Assembly (NCBI GenBank): GCA_963790505.1
Contig: CAWBOT010000004.1
Coordinates: forward strand, 1,178,001 to 1,242,000
Direction: 5' to 3'
Origin: Acidisarcina sp963790505
Lineage (GTDB): Bacteria > Acidobacteriota > Terriglobia > Terriglobales > Acidobacteriaceae
DNA: 64,000 nt
Within the stretch, counting starts at the first letter, position 1. Each line of letters begins with the position of its first letter. The translations under genes and the position numbers were made by a program. Positions 26,274 through 35,353 of the stretch are shown piece by piece. Below the pieces are notes generated by a model. It saw only the letters and a list, made by a program, of their open reading frames with translations. It ran no database searches and was not told the origin of the DNA.

Positions 26274-27452
26274 ATGCTACGTTTTTCTACTGCCGGAGAA
26301 TCACACGGCGAGAGCCTGATCGCCTTGATTTCCGGTCTCCCTGCGGGCGTCGAGGTCGACCAGGACTTCGTCGATCACGAGCTTTGGCGGCGGCAGCGAG
26401 GCTACGGCCGGGGCGGCCGGATGCGGATCGAATCCGATACCGCGCACATTCTCTCCGGCGTGCGCCACGGAAAAACCATCGGCGCGCCGATCGCGATTGA
26501 GATCGAGAACCGCGACTGGAAGAACTGGACCGAAGTGCTCCCGGTGGGAGCGGGCGACCCGGCGAAACACAAGGCGGTCGCCTCGCCGCGTCCCGGTCAC
26601 GCCGACCTCGCCGGTGCGCTCAAGTATGACTTTCCCGACGCGCGCTATGTGCTCGAGCGGGCATCGGCACGCGAGTCGACGGCGCGAGTAGCTGCCGGCG
26701 CGTTTGCGAAGCTTCTGCTCAAGGTGCTCAACATTGAGGTCGCAAGTCACGTGGTGCGCGTGGGACGAGCCGAGTTGGAGCGCGATGCGAGCTGGGAAGA
26801 GATTGCGGCGCTGCGCGACCGGGAAGAGATTCTGCTGAGCTGTGTCGAAGCGGACGCCGAGGCGCGAATGAAGGCAGAGGTGGATCTTGCACTCCGAACC
26901 GGCGACTCGATCGGTGGCGTCTTTGAGGTGGTTGTACACGGAGCGCCGGCCGGCATTGGCACCTATGCTAACTGGGATGAGCGGCTCGATGGAATACTTG
27001 CCCAGGCGGTGATGTCTCTGCAGGCAGTGAAAGCAGTGGAACTTGGTCGCGGCGTGACGGCGGCCGCTTCACTGGGCTCCGAGGTGCACGACGCGATCGG
27101 CTACAGCGACGCCGAAGGCAACGGCCATACCCGATTCACCCGTGAACACAATAACGCCGGGGGGATAGAAGGCGGAGTTTCCAACGGCGAGGACATCGTC
27201 GTGCGTGGATATCTGAAACCGATCTCCACCTTGCGCCGTCCGCTCGCTTCTGTTGCATTTGATACAAGAGAAGTTACAAAAGCGGCCTACGAGCGCAGCG
27301 ATGTCTGCGTGGTGCCCGCGGCGGGTGTCGCGGCGGAATCGATGGTGGCGCTTGCGGTCGCCCGGCTGGCGTTGGAAAAGTTTGGCGGCGATTCTGTGGG
27401 AGAGTTGCGCCGCAATTATGAAGGATATCTGGCGCAGATCCGACGGTTCTGA
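26274..27452 (+). CDS. aroC: Chorismate synthase
   Basis: Last enzyme of the shikimate pathway: forms chorismate from EPSP with reduced FMN. 392 residues, complete. The family start MLRFSTAGESHGESLIALI is followed by RRQRGYGRGGRM, the signature GKTIGAPIA, HADLAGALKYDFPDARYVLERASARESTARVA and, near the C-terminus, EHNNAGGIEGGVSNGEDI. No other aro genes are adjacent. The preceding gene ends 45 bases upstream; coupling to it is possible but not needed. Confidence 0.98.
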   Translation: MLRFSTAGESHGESLIALISGLPAGVEVDQDFVDHELWRRQRGYGRGGRMRIESDTAHILSGVRHGKTIGAPIAIEIENRDWKNWTEVLPVGAGDPAKHKAVASPRPGHADLAGALKYDFPDARYVLERASARESTARVAAGAFAKLLLKVLNIEVASHVVRVGRAELERDASWEEIAALRDREEILLSCVEADAEARMKAEVDLALRTGDSIGGVFEVVVHGAPAGIGTYANWDERLDGILAQAVMSLQAVKAVELGRGVTAAASLGSEVHDAIGYSDAEGNGHTRFTREHNNAGGIEGGVSNGEDIVVRGYLKPISTLRRPLASVAFDTREVTKAAYERSDVCVVPAAGVAAESMVALAVARLALEKFGGDSVGELRRNYEGYLAQIRRF

Positions 27453-27490
27453 TCGCGCTGCAAAATTCAACTTAGGACAACTCTAGTTCG

Positions 27491-28000
27491 ATGGTACGAC
27501 CGATAGTGAAATATCCAGAGCCGGTGTTGCAGCGTCCGGCAGCTCCTGTGGCGGAGTTCGACGACGAGCTGCGCGCATTGGTGGACGACATGTTTGAGTC
27601 GATGTATGCGGCGCAGGGGATCGGCCTCGCCGCGCCTCAGATTGGCGTATCAAAGCGGGTCACCGTACTTGACCTTAGCTTTCAGAAGAATCCGGAAGAC
27701 AAAATCGTGCTCATCAATCCGGAGATCACCTACAAACACGGCAAGCAATATGAAGAAGAAGGCTGCCTGAGCCTGCCGGACATCCACGAAAAGGTTTCGC
27801 GGGCCGCGGAAGTGAAGGTCCGTGCGCAGACGCTCGACGGCGAATGGAAGGAGTACGACGCCAACGAATTGCTGGCGCGCGCCTTCCAGCACGAGATCGA
27901 TCACCTCGACGGTATTCTCTTTATCTTCAGAGTGAGCGCATTGAAGCGCGACTTGATCCAGCGGCGCATTCGCAAGCTGCAAAAGACCGGCGAGTGGTAG
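27491..28000 (+). CDS. def: Peptide deformylase
   Basis: Removes the N-formyl group from nascent proteins. The three metal and substrate motifs are intact: GIGLAAPQIG (43-52), EGCLSLP with the metal-binding Cys (90-96), and HEIDH (134-138). 169 residues. It is the first gene of def-fmt-rsmB, a common bacterial arrangement that links start-Met formylation with its removal; fmt begins 20 bases downstream. Confidence 0.98.
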   Translation: MVRPIVKYPEPVLQRPAAPVAEFDDELRALVDDMFESMYAAQGIGLAAPQIGVSKRVTVLDLSFQKNPEDKIVLINPEITYKHGKQYEEEGCLSLPDIHEKVSRAAEVKVRAQTLDGEWKEYDANELLARAFQHEIDHLDGILFIFRVSALKRDLIQRRIRKLQKTGEW

Positions 28001-28019
28001 CCGCCCGAGTGGTCCACCA

Positions 28020-28979
28020 ATGAAGCTGGTCTTTTGCGGAACCCCGCAGTTCGCCGTACCCACACTGCTCGCCCTCATCGATGCGGGGCATGACATTGCC
28101 CTGGTGCTGACGCAGCCGGACCGCCCGAGCGGGCGTGGCATGCAGTTGTTTGCGCCTCCGGTGAAGCAGATGGCGGAGGCAGCTGGTCTCGAGATATTGC
28201 AACCTGAAAAGATAAAGAACAACGAAGATCTGCGCGCGCGGCTGACCGCAATTGCACCGGACGCCATCATCGTTGTTGCCTACGGCCGCATCATTCCCAA
28301 GTGGATGCTGGATCTGCCGCGTTACGGCAACATCAATCTGCATGGATCACTGCTGCCGAAATATCGCGGGGCAGCGCCGATCCAGTGGGCGATTGCGCGC
28401 GGCGAAACGGTCACTGGAATAACTACCATGCGGCTCGATGAGGGACTCGACACCGGCGGCATACTTCTCAAGCGCGAAGTACCGATAGGTCCCGCGGAGA
28501 CAGCGGAGGATTTGTATCTGAAACTGTCACAAACCGGCGCCGAGGTCATGATTCAAACTCTTGCCGGCTTTGCGGATGGATCGATCAAGCCTCAAGAGCA
28601 GGACAATAGTGCGGCGACCCTCGCGCCGATTTTGACTCGCGAAGACGGAGCCGTTAATTTTTCGCTCACCGCCAACGAAGTGTACAACCGCTGGCGCGGC
28701 TTCCAGCCGTGGCCCGGCGCGTGGACGACAATGGACGGCAAGAAACTACTGGTCTCGCGTATGCAGCCGGCCCTGGTCGGGATTCCCGCTGAACCGGGTA
28801 CTGTCCACGTCGATCAGGGACACTTTTTCGCTAGTTGCGCGGAAGGCAGCTGGATATTGCTCGAAGAGGTCCAGCTCGAGGGCAAGAAGCGCATGCCCTC
28901 GGAAGACTTTCTTCGCGGCCACCCATTGAAGTCAGGCGACAGGCTCGGACAAGAACTCGAACCCGGGCTCAAAGCATGA
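28020..28979 (+). CDS. fmt: Methionyl-tRNA formyltransferase
   Basis: Formylates initiator Met-tRNA using 10-formyl-tetrahydrofolate. The catalytic domain shows KLVFCGTPQFAVPTL, LPRYGNINLHGSLLPKYRGAAPIQWAIARGE and the active-site Asp in TTMRLDEGLDTGGILL; the C-terminal OB-like domain follows from about 205 (NEVYNRWRGFQPWPGAWT). 319 residues, complete. Its TGA overlaps the rsmB ATG (ATGA). Confidence 0.98.
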   Translation: MKLVFCGTPQFAVPTLLALIDAGHDIALVLTQPDRPSGRGMQLFAPPVKQMAEAAGLEILQPEKIKNNEDLRARLTAIAPDAIIVVAYGRIIPKWMLDLPRYGNINLHGSLLPKYRGAAPIQWAIARGETVTGITTMRLDEGLDTGGILLKREVPIGPAETAEDLYLKLSQTGAEVMIQTLAGFADGSIKPQEQDNSAATLAPILTREDGAVNFSLTANEVYNRWRGFQPWPGAWTTMDGKKLLVSRMQPALVGIPAEPGTVHVDQGHFFASCAEGSWILLEEVQLEGKKRMPSEDFLRGHPLKSGDRLGQELEPGLKA

Positions 28980-30307
28980 TAGCCCCTGCACGGTCGGCGG
29001 CTTTTGCCATCCTGTTGAAGATCGAACAAAACGCCGGGCACTGCGACGAGCTGCTTCGCTCAGAGATGGTCGACCGGCTCTCGCAGGCCGACCGCAATCT
29101 CTGCACGAACCTGGTGATGGGCACGCTGCGCTGGCAGATCTCGCTCGATTCGCGGATCAACGATCTGCTCGTGCGGCCTGACACGCGGCTCGACGATGAG
29201 GTCCGTATCGCACTGCGGTTGGGCGCTTTCCAGATGATCTATCTCGATAGGATTCCGAGCCACGCCGCGGTGATGGATAGCGTCGAGCTGGTGAAGCACA
29301 GCGGCCACGGCTTCGCCTCGGGGATGGTGAATGCACTCCTCCGCAAGATTGCCGTTGCGCCTGCCGTGGAAATCACGTCGAGTTTTGCGAGTGCGGTGGA
29401 GTTGGCTGCTACTTACGCGCATCCGGTATGGATGGTCGAGCGCTGGGTGCTTCGCTATGGAATCGAGAAGGCCACTGCGATCTGCAAGTTCGATCAGCAG
29501 CAGCCAGACGCGACGATTCGCTTGGTGACGGAATCAGCGGAAGCAGAGCTGCTTGCCGAGGGCATTGAGCTCGCCGCCGGGGCCTTTCTCGTAAAGGCGA
29601 GACGAGTCGTTCGCGGCGATGTAACAGCGACGGTTACATATAAGAATGGTTCAGTTCGGATTCAGGATGAAGGCTCGCAACTCGTAGGGGAACTAGCCGG
29701 CAACGGTGAAAATATTCTCGACTGCTGCGCGGCGCCAGGCGGCAAGGCGGCGATTCTTGCGGAGCTCAACCCCAAAGCGAATCTGCTTGCCTGCGACGTA
29801 AGTCGGCGGCGGCTCGATGAGATGCGCGGGATGCTGCGAAATGTGCGCGGTGCGAGAATCTCATACGAAACTATGGATGCGGCGAAGCTCGCCTACGATA
29901 TGGTCTTCGACCTGGTGTTGTGCGATGTGCCGTGCAGCGGAACCGGCACGATCGCCCGCAATCCGGAGATTCGGCACCGGTTGGAGCCTGCGGAATTTCC
30001 CCGGCAACACTCGCGGCAGGTGGCGATCCTGCTGGCGGCGATGCGCGCGCTGAAACCTGGCGGCAGGCTCATCTATGCTTCCTGTTCTCTTGAGCCGGAG
30101 GAGAACGAGTCAGTCATCCAGGACTGCCTTTCAGGACGGCCGGAGTACTGTGAGATGGACCTTGGCGGGCGGGTGGAAGCGTTGATCGCAGGTGGTTCAA
30201 TGCATCCCACTGGTGCGACTGGCCTACTCGAAAAGGGTCGCCTGCGGACTCTGCCCGGAATTCATCCCTGCGACGGATTCTTCGCGGCGATGATCGGCAG
30301 GCACTAA
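28976..30307 (+). CDS. rsmB: 16S rRNA (cytosine-967-C5) methyltransferase RsmB
   Basis: 443 residues from the ATG at 28976. An N-terminal NusB-like RNA-binding domain (ARSAAFAILLKIEQNAGHCDE, RNLCTNLVMGTLRW, SHAAVMDSVELVK) is followed by the SAM-dependent domain with DCCAAPGGKAA near residue 245, the catalytic DVPCSGTGTIARNPEI and YASCSLEPEENE. These carry the two active-site cysteines of RNA m5C methyltransferases. The open frame continues upstream into fmt, but the four-base overlap and the family start decide the call. The end of the def-fmt-rsmB operon. Confidence 0.97.
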   Translation: MIAPARSAAFAILLKIEQNAGHCDELLRSEMVDRLSQADRNLCTNLVMGTLRWQISLDSRINDLLVRPDTRLDDEVRIALRLGAFQMIYLDRIPSHAAVMDSVELVKHSGHGFASGMVNALLRKIAVAPAVEITSSFASAVELAATYAHPVWMVERWVLRYGIEKATAICKFDQQQPDATIRLVTESAEAELLAEGIELAAGAFLVKARRVVRGDVTATVTYKNGSVRIQDEGSQLVGELAGNGENILDCCAAPGGKAAILAELNPKANLLACDVSRRRLDEMRGMLRNVRGARISYETMDAAKLAYDMVFDLVLCDVPCSGTGTIARNPEIRHRLEPAEFPRQHSRQVAILLAAMRALKPGGRLIYASCSLEPEENESVIQDCLSGRPEYCEMDLGGRVEALIAGGSMHPTGATGLLEKGRLRTLPGIHPCDGFFAAMIGRH

Positions 30308-30488
30308 AGAAGTGTGCGGGCATCGTCATCGCGCTGACCAATTCCACATCTAGAAGATTCCCGCGACCCTAAAGAGGGGCTCCGAATTAGCCCTTTCGGG
30401 GTTTGAGTCTTCATTCGCTGTCCCGTAACTTCGGGTGATAGCAACGACTCTAACGGTCGCGCACCCCAACTATCTCAAGGAGCTACTC

Positions 30489-30947
30489 ATGTTCATCGTT
30501 TTGGCTTTACTGCTTGGAATCGTATCGGGACTCCGAGCGCTGACGGCCCCCGCAGCCGCGAGCTGGGCGGCCCGCATGGGATGGCTGGCGGTCGCCGGAA
30601 CGCCCATGGCCTTCATGGGCTTCAAGTACACACCGATCATTTTCACCGTCCTGGCCATCGGCGAACTGTTTAACGACAAGTTACCCAAGACTCCCAGCCG
30701 AAAGACGCCTCCGCAGTTTATTGCTCGCATTGTCATGGGGTCGCTCGTGGGTGCCACGGTGGGCGCGGCGTCGGGCTCGCTGATTTTAGGGCTCATCGCC
30801 GGCGCGATCGGCGCGGTCGCAGGAACGTACGGCGGCGCCGCGCTGCGCAGCAAATTGGCGTCGCTTTTCGGCAAGGACCTGCCGGCGGCGCTGGTCGAAG
30901 ATGTCGCAGCGATAGTACTGTCGATCGTAATCGTCACCAGATTCTGA
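30489..30947 (+). CDS. DUF4126-family membrane protein
   Basis: 152 residues, mostly hydrophobic, with about four to five membrane helices: MFIVLALLLGIVSGLRALTA at the start, FTVLAIGELFNDKLPK, a Gly/Ala-rich hairpin (GATVGAASGSLILGLIAGAIG) and a C-terminal helix VEDVAAIVLSIVIVTRF. The ELFNDKLPKTPSRKTPP segment is typical of DUF4126, whose function is unknown. The AAGGAG ribosome site seven bases before 30489 decides the start over the longer frame from 30435. Confidence 0.85.
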   Translation: MFIVLALLLGIVSGLRALTAPAAASWAARMGWLAVAGTPMAFMGFKYTPIIFTVLAIGELFNDKLPKTPSRKTPPQFIARIVMGSLVGATVGAASGSLILGLIAGAIGAVAGTYGGAALRSKLASLFGKDLPAALVEDVAAIVLSIVIVTRF

Positions 30948-30993
30948 TAGGCGAGTTTTGTCGCCCCCCAAGGGAGTGTGAGACGCTAGCGGT

Positions 30994-31557
30994 ATGAGCG
31001 CAAACACTCCCATCTCCATTCTCGATATCCCTGTCGAACGAATCGACGGAACGCCCACTTCGCTTGCCGAACATAAGGGCAAAGTTCTGCTGGTCGTCAA
31101 CGTAGCCTCGCAATGCGGATTCACGCCGCAGTATTCGGCGCTTGAGGCGCTTTACGAAGCGAACCGCGACAAAGGGCTGGTTGTTTGTGGCTTTCCCGCG
31201 AACGACTTCGCTGCGCAGGAGCCGGGGTCGAACGCAGAGATCCAATCCTTCTGCGAGACCAGCTTCGGCGTGAAGTTCCCGATGTATGCGAAGATCGCGG
31301 TCACCGGCGAGGCACGGCATCCGCTGTACGACGCGCTGGTTTCGAATTCTCCGAAGACCGCAGGCGACACAGCTGAGCTACGCAACCATCTGATCGAGTT
31401 TGGTGTAACGCCGACTTCGCCGCCCGAGGTGCTTTGGAACTTTGAGAAGTTCCTGGTGGGCCGCGATGGCAAGGTGGTGACGCGCTTTGCGCCGGATGTG
31501 ACGCCAGAGGATGCGGTGTTGCGGGAGGCGGTTGAGGCGGAGATAGGGCGGGGCTAA
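30994..31557 (+). CDS. Glutathione peroxidase family protein (thioredoxin-dependent type likely)
   Basis: Reduces peroxides. The family signatures are present: NVASQCGFTPQYSALEALYE with a cysteine in place of selenocysteine, then GFPANDFAAQEPGSNAEIQSFC and EVLWNFEKFLVGRDG. The Gln and Trp of the catalytic triad are in the last two motifs. 187 residues. Cys-type enzymes of bacteria mostly use thioredoxin rather than glutathione. It ends directly against the convergent kinase gene with no gap. Confidence 0.96.
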   Translation: MSANTPISILDIPVERIDGTPTSLAEHKGKVLLVVNVASQCGFTPQYSALEALYEANRDKGLVVCGFPANDFAAQEPGSNAEIQSFCETSFGVKFPMYAKIAVTGEARHPLYDALVSNSPKTAGDTAELRNHLIEFGVTPTSPPEVLWNFEKFLVGRDGKVVTRFAPDVTPEDAVLREAVEAEIGRG

Positions 31558-34029
31558 TCAGGGCTCCAGCCCAAACTCATCGCGAATCGAGTCGTGTTCG
31601 CGGCGGAGGCTGGTCATGAGCGCGCTGAACGCGGGATCCTGGCGCAGCGGCTTGAGGTATGGGTCCACTTCGAAGAGGCGATAGTTGGGCAGGCCCATGG
31701 CGGCGCAGCGTTGGAGTTCGTGGATGGCTTTCTCCGGCTTGCCGCTGAGAGCGTAGGCAGCCGCGCAGGAGTGCCAGGTGTGGTGGGTGTGGGTCATGCT
31801 GTGGATGCTGCGCGCGGCCTCGTCGGCGAGTATCTCGGCGCGCCGGTGATCGCCCTCGATGCCAGCCATCATCGCCTCCAGGCCGAGACCAAACGATTCC
31901 GCGGGGAACATGCGCCGGGCCTTGTCGATGGCCAGACGGGCTTCATCCAGGCGCCCAGCATATAAAACAGCGATCGGCGACATAAGGTGATTCAGAATCC
32001 CATTTGGCTCGAGTGCAAGAGCGCGTTCGTATAGCTCAACGCTCTCGTCAAAGTTGCCGCGCTGCAGGGCGATGGCGCCGTGATGCATGCAATTCAAAAC
32101 CGGATTTGTCGATTCCAGCTCATCGGCGTCCTGCTCCGCCGCGTCGAGGAAGCCGAGATGCCAAAGCAGCGCGGAACGCTGATGGCGCGCGGTCGGGTTG
32201 GCGGGGTCGATCTTAATGGCCGCGTTCATTGCCCTCAGCGCCGCCCGATTTTGAAAGCTGCGTGAGGGCGACCATATGATCATGCTGCGGGCGCACAGAG
32301 CCGTGCATTGGACGGGGTCCAGCTCGAGGGCCCGGGCAATTGCCAGTTCGCCCATCTCGAACCACTTGGGATCGGGATCCAGATGAGCGCCCATCTGGGC
32401 GCAAGCCTGAGCGAGCAGACCCCAGGCGTCTGCAAAACAAGGATCGAGTTCGGTGGCGCGGGTGAGCAGCTCAATCGCCGAGGCCATTTCAAATTTCTCG
32501 ACGTGGATCTGACGATCGACGGCGCGAAGGTATAGCTCGAAGGCCTCGGCAGACTTGGTAGGGGAGACCCGGGACTCATTCTCAACCTTCTGGCGGGGTA
32601 CGAAGACATCGCTGACGCTGTCGGCTAGGCGGTCCTGCAGCGCGAAGAGATCGCTCGAGTCCCCGTCCTGCGTGAGCGAGGCGAGCGTGCGCGAATCGCT
32701 GGAGCGGTGGACCTGCACCATCACGCGAATCTTTCCGCCGGCGATTTGAACCGTACCCTCAACCACCAGATCAACGTTGAGCTCTCGCGCAACTTTGGCC
32801 CAGTCGTTCTCATCGCCGGCGTAACGGATGACGCTCGAAATGGGGCGCACCAGCAGCTTGCCGGTCGAGGAGAGCCGATGGACGAGAGCCTCGGCCAGCG
32901 ATATGGACAGATATTGATCCACAGATGGACCGCGCACTCTTAATGGAACCACGGCCAGGGTCGGGCACTTGGGCCGCGCATGAGTCTGAGGGCGATCGGG
33001 AAAGGTCAAAGACTTGAGCTCGGTGGCAAGCTCGACGGCGGAGTCCGGCCGCAGAGAGCGGTCTTTGGTGAGGCAGCGCATCACCAGGCGGACAAACTCC
33101 GGCTGAAGATCGGGGCGGTAGGTGCTGGGCGGTTGAGGCTCGGTGGTGGCGATCTCATGCATCAGGCCAAGGATGCTTGCTGCCTGAAACGGCGGATGGC
33201 CGATCGCCAATTCGTAAAGCACGCAGCCAAAGGAAAAGATGTCCGAGCGGAAATCGGTGTCTTCACCGCGCGTCTGTTCAGGCGACATGTAAGCGGCGGT
33301 CCCAATGATCTGGCCGTCGCTGGTGAGGTGCGGGTTCGACTCGCTTCGGGTCACTTTGGCGATACCGAAGTCGAGCACCTTGGCCTCGTGCGACCTGGTG
33401 ATCATGATGTTGGCAGGCTTGATGTCGCGGTGCACGATGCCTGCTGCGTGAGCTGCGCCGAGGGCCAGAGCTATCTGAGAGCCTAGCTGAGCAAGACTTT
33501 CAAAGCTCAGAGCGCCGTCCGCAATCAGCTCCTTTAGGGTGCGTCCGTCGACGTACTCCATCACCAGGAAGTCAATGTTCTTGTCGGTGCAGATGTCGTA
33601 GAGGGCGACGATGTTGGGGTGATTCAAGGCCGAGGCGGCGCGCGCCTCGTTCAGGAAGCGACGTCTCAGTGCGCTATCGTCGGCCGTCTCGCGGGGCAAC
33701 ATTTTGATGGCTACGGTGCGCTCGAGGCGCAAATCCCGCGCGCGATAGACCTCGCCCATGCCGCCCTTGCCGAGCGGCTGCTCGATTACATACCGGCCAA
33801 GGAAGGTTGTTGCCGGAACGAAGGTGACTGCAGTGTCGGCCTGTTCTACGCAAGCATTTGCGGATGCCGGTCCGCTCGAAGAGCTTGCCTGCGCCGACGC
33901 CTGTTTGGTTTCGGGATTCACTTCGGGGTTGGCCTCACCGAACAAATGATGAGCGCTCCTATCAGGGGGATAAAGGGCAACGGCACAGGCAAGCGAAGTG
34001 AGTGTGAGCTGACTTTCGGCTTGTATCAT
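31558..34029 (-). CDS. Serine/threonine protein kinase with TolB-like and TPR regions (823 aa)
   Basis: Hanks-type kinase at about 75-345: glycine loop LGKGGMGEVYRA (86-97), catalytic Lys109, HRDIKPANIM (200-209) and DFG (220-222), so it should be active. Next comes an FlgO/TolB-like segment (VVPLRVRGPSVDQYLSISLAEALVHRL) at about 355-480, then at least five TPR-like repeats to the end (ELDPCFADAWGLLAQACAQM, IDPANPTARHQRSALLWHLG). There is no membrane helix, so it should be cytoplasmic. This combination is frequent in Acidobacteria. The PASTA protein immediately upstream on the same strand suggests a split receptor kinase. Confidence 0.95.
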   Translation of the reverse strand: MIQAESQLTLTSLACAVALYPPDRSAHHLFGEANPEVNPETKQASAQASSSSGPASANACVEQADTAVTFVPATTFLGRYVIEQPLGKGGMGEVYRARDLRLERTVAIKMLPRETADDSALRRRFLNEARAASALNHPNIVALYDICTDKNIDFLVMEYVDGRTLKELIADGALSFESLAQLGSQIALALGAAHAAGIVHRDIKPANIMITRSHEAKVLDFGIAKVTRSESNPHLTSDGQIIGTAAYMSPEQTRGEDTDFRSDIFSFGCVLYELAIGHPPFQAASILGLMHEIATTEPQPPSTYRPDLQPEFVRLVMRCLTKDRSLRPDSAVELATELKSLTFPDRPQTHARPKCPTLAVVPLRVRGPSVDQYLSISLAEALVHRLSSTGKLLVRPISSVIRYAGDENDWAKVARELNVDLVVEGTVQIAGGKIRVMVQVHRSSDSRTLASLTQDGDSSDLFALQDRLADSVSDVFVPRQKVENESRVSPTKSAEAFELYLRAVDRQIHVEKFEMASAIELLTRATELDPCFADAWGLLAQACAQMGAHLDPDPKWFEMGELAIARALELDPVQCTALCARSMIIWSPSRSFQNRAALRAMNAAIKIDPANPTARHQRSALLWHLGFLDAAEQDADELESTNPVLNCMHHGAIALQRGNFDESVELYERALALEPNGILNHLMSPIAVLYAGRLDEARLAIDKARRMFPAESFGLGLEAMMAGIEGDHRRAEILADEAARSIHSMTHTHHTWHSCAAAYALSGKPEKAIHELQRCAAMGLPNYRLFEVDPYLKPLRQDPAFSALMTSLRREHDSIRDEFGLEP

Positions 34030-34153
34030 AGCATCCGCCGGATGGGGCTTTCCGCAACGAATATGACGTCTTCATATGGGGATTGCGTCGAAAGTCCGAA
34101 TCTAAATAGATAGTGTTCCTCGGCTGGACATCGTTTCAAGCCCGCAATCTCAA

Positions 34154-34894
34154 CTAGCGAACGACGGTGAGCTGAATCGGGGTATTGGTGTCGATCCTAT
34201 ATCCGGCGAGCGGGGTTTGGGCGATGACGGTTCCGGACGGGGGTGAGACATGGCCGTCGGATGTGGGGGCGGCAGTGTCGAATTCTGTCGCGAGCTTGAG
34301 GCCCGAGTGGGTAATTGTCGCAGCGGCGGTTACATAAGGATGTCCGACCATGTCGGGCATGACGTAAGTGGCCGAAGAGGCTGAGTCGTCGAGGGCTGGA
34401 TCGCTGATAAGCAGGGAGACGCTGGGCTTTTCGACTCCGGCGGCACCGGCGGGCGGGTCTTGGGCGATGACGGTCTCGGCCGGCGCGGCGGAGCTCATGC
34501 GAACGACAGAGCCAAGCTCGAGGCCGAGGCGACGCAGCGCGATGATGGCTGCGCGCTGGGGCTGCCCGGTGAGGTTGGGGATGGCGACGGTCTGCGGGCC
34601 GAGGCTCTCGATGCAGCGGACATGCCATTCGCGGCGGACGACGGCGCCGGGCGCGGGGGACTGCGAAAGGATGCGGCCGGCGGGGACTTCGGCGCTGTAG
34701 AAGCGTTTGTCGATGGTCATCTCGACGCCGAGGTCGGCGGCTTTGGCCTGGGCCTCCTGCGGAGTGAGGCCCTGGAAGCTGGGGAGTCTGACTTCGGCCC
34801 CGTGGATCGCGAAGCGCATGGTGATAAGCGCCGAGGTGAGCGCGACGAGCGCGAGCGCGAGGGTGAGGATGACGAATTGGAAGAGGCGGAGCAT
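34154..34894 (-). CDS. Membrane-anchored PASTA-domain protein
   Basis: One N-terminal membrane helix (LFQFVILTLALALVALTSALI) followed by three PASTA repeats at about 35-100, 105-170 and 180-246. Each has the strand-turn pattern typical of the fold: PSFQGLTPQEAQAKAADLGV, IPNLTGQPQRAAIIALRRLG, MPDMVGHPYVTAAATITHSG, each ending in a QSPAPG/QDPPAG/QTPLAG-type loop. PASTA domains bind muropeptides or beta-lactams and normally form the outer part of PknB-type kinases. Here the kinase is a separate gene 125 bases downstream. 246 residues. Confidence 0.93.
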   Translation of the reverse strand: MLRLFQFVILTLALALVALTSALITMRFAIHGAEVRLPSFQGLTPQEAQAKAADLGVEMTIDKRFYSAEVPAGRILSQSPAPGAVVRREWHVRCIESLGPQTVAIPNLTGQPQRAAIIALRRLGLELGSVVRMSSAAPAETVIAQDPPAGAAGVEKPSVSLLISDPALDDSASSATYVMPDMVGHPYVTAAATITHSGLKLATEFDTAAPTSDGHVSPPSGTVIAQTPLAGYRIDTNTPIQLTVVR

Positions 34895-34933
34895 TCGTTC
34901 CCGGTTTCCCTCAGCGGTTGAAGCCGTGCCCCT

Positions 34934-35335
34934 TCAGTCGGTGAGCTCGATGGTGTAGTCGATTTTGGCGGCTTTTTCGAGCATCTTCGAGACCGAGCAG
35001 TATTTGTTCTTGGAGAGCGAGACGGCGTCTTCGGCGGCTTTCTGGGAGACTCCGCCAGCGATCTTGTAAGTCAGCATGATTTTGGTGAAGGTGCGCGGTG
35101 GCGCCGGCGCCTGCTCGGCATTTGCCGAGACAGTGAGGCCGGTGATGGGTTCGCGCCTCTTTTTGAGAATCGAGACAACATCAACGGAGGTGCAGGCACA
35201 GAGCGCCATAAGCACCGCCTCCATGGGCGATGGGCCGTAGGTGTGGGCGGAGTCGCCGTCTAGATTGACGGTGTGGCCGCTGTGGGAGCGCGTCTCGAAA
35301 AGTTCGTCGTGTTTCCAGATAGATGTAGCGATCAT
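34934..35335 (-). CDS. OsmC family protein
   Basis: 133 residues covering the OsmC/Ohr fold: HTVNLDGDSAHTYGPSPMEAVLMALCACTSVDVVSILKKR contains the first redox cysteine pair region, and KYCSVSKMLEKAAKIDYTIEL the second. Family members reduce organic or fatty-acid hydroperoxides. Two cysteines in the expected places argue for an active peroxidase, of the YhfA-like subgroup. Located between the PASTA gene and a metal exporter, same strand. Confidence 0.92.
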   Translation of the reverse strand: MIATSIWKHDELFETRSHSGHTVNLDGDSAHTYGPSPMEAVLMALCACTSVDVVSILKKRREPITGLTVSANAEQAPAPPRTFTKIMLTYKIAGGVSQKAAEDAVSLSKNKYCSVSKMLEKAAKIDYTIELTD

Positions 35336-35353
35336 TTGGGTTAGTTGGGGTCG

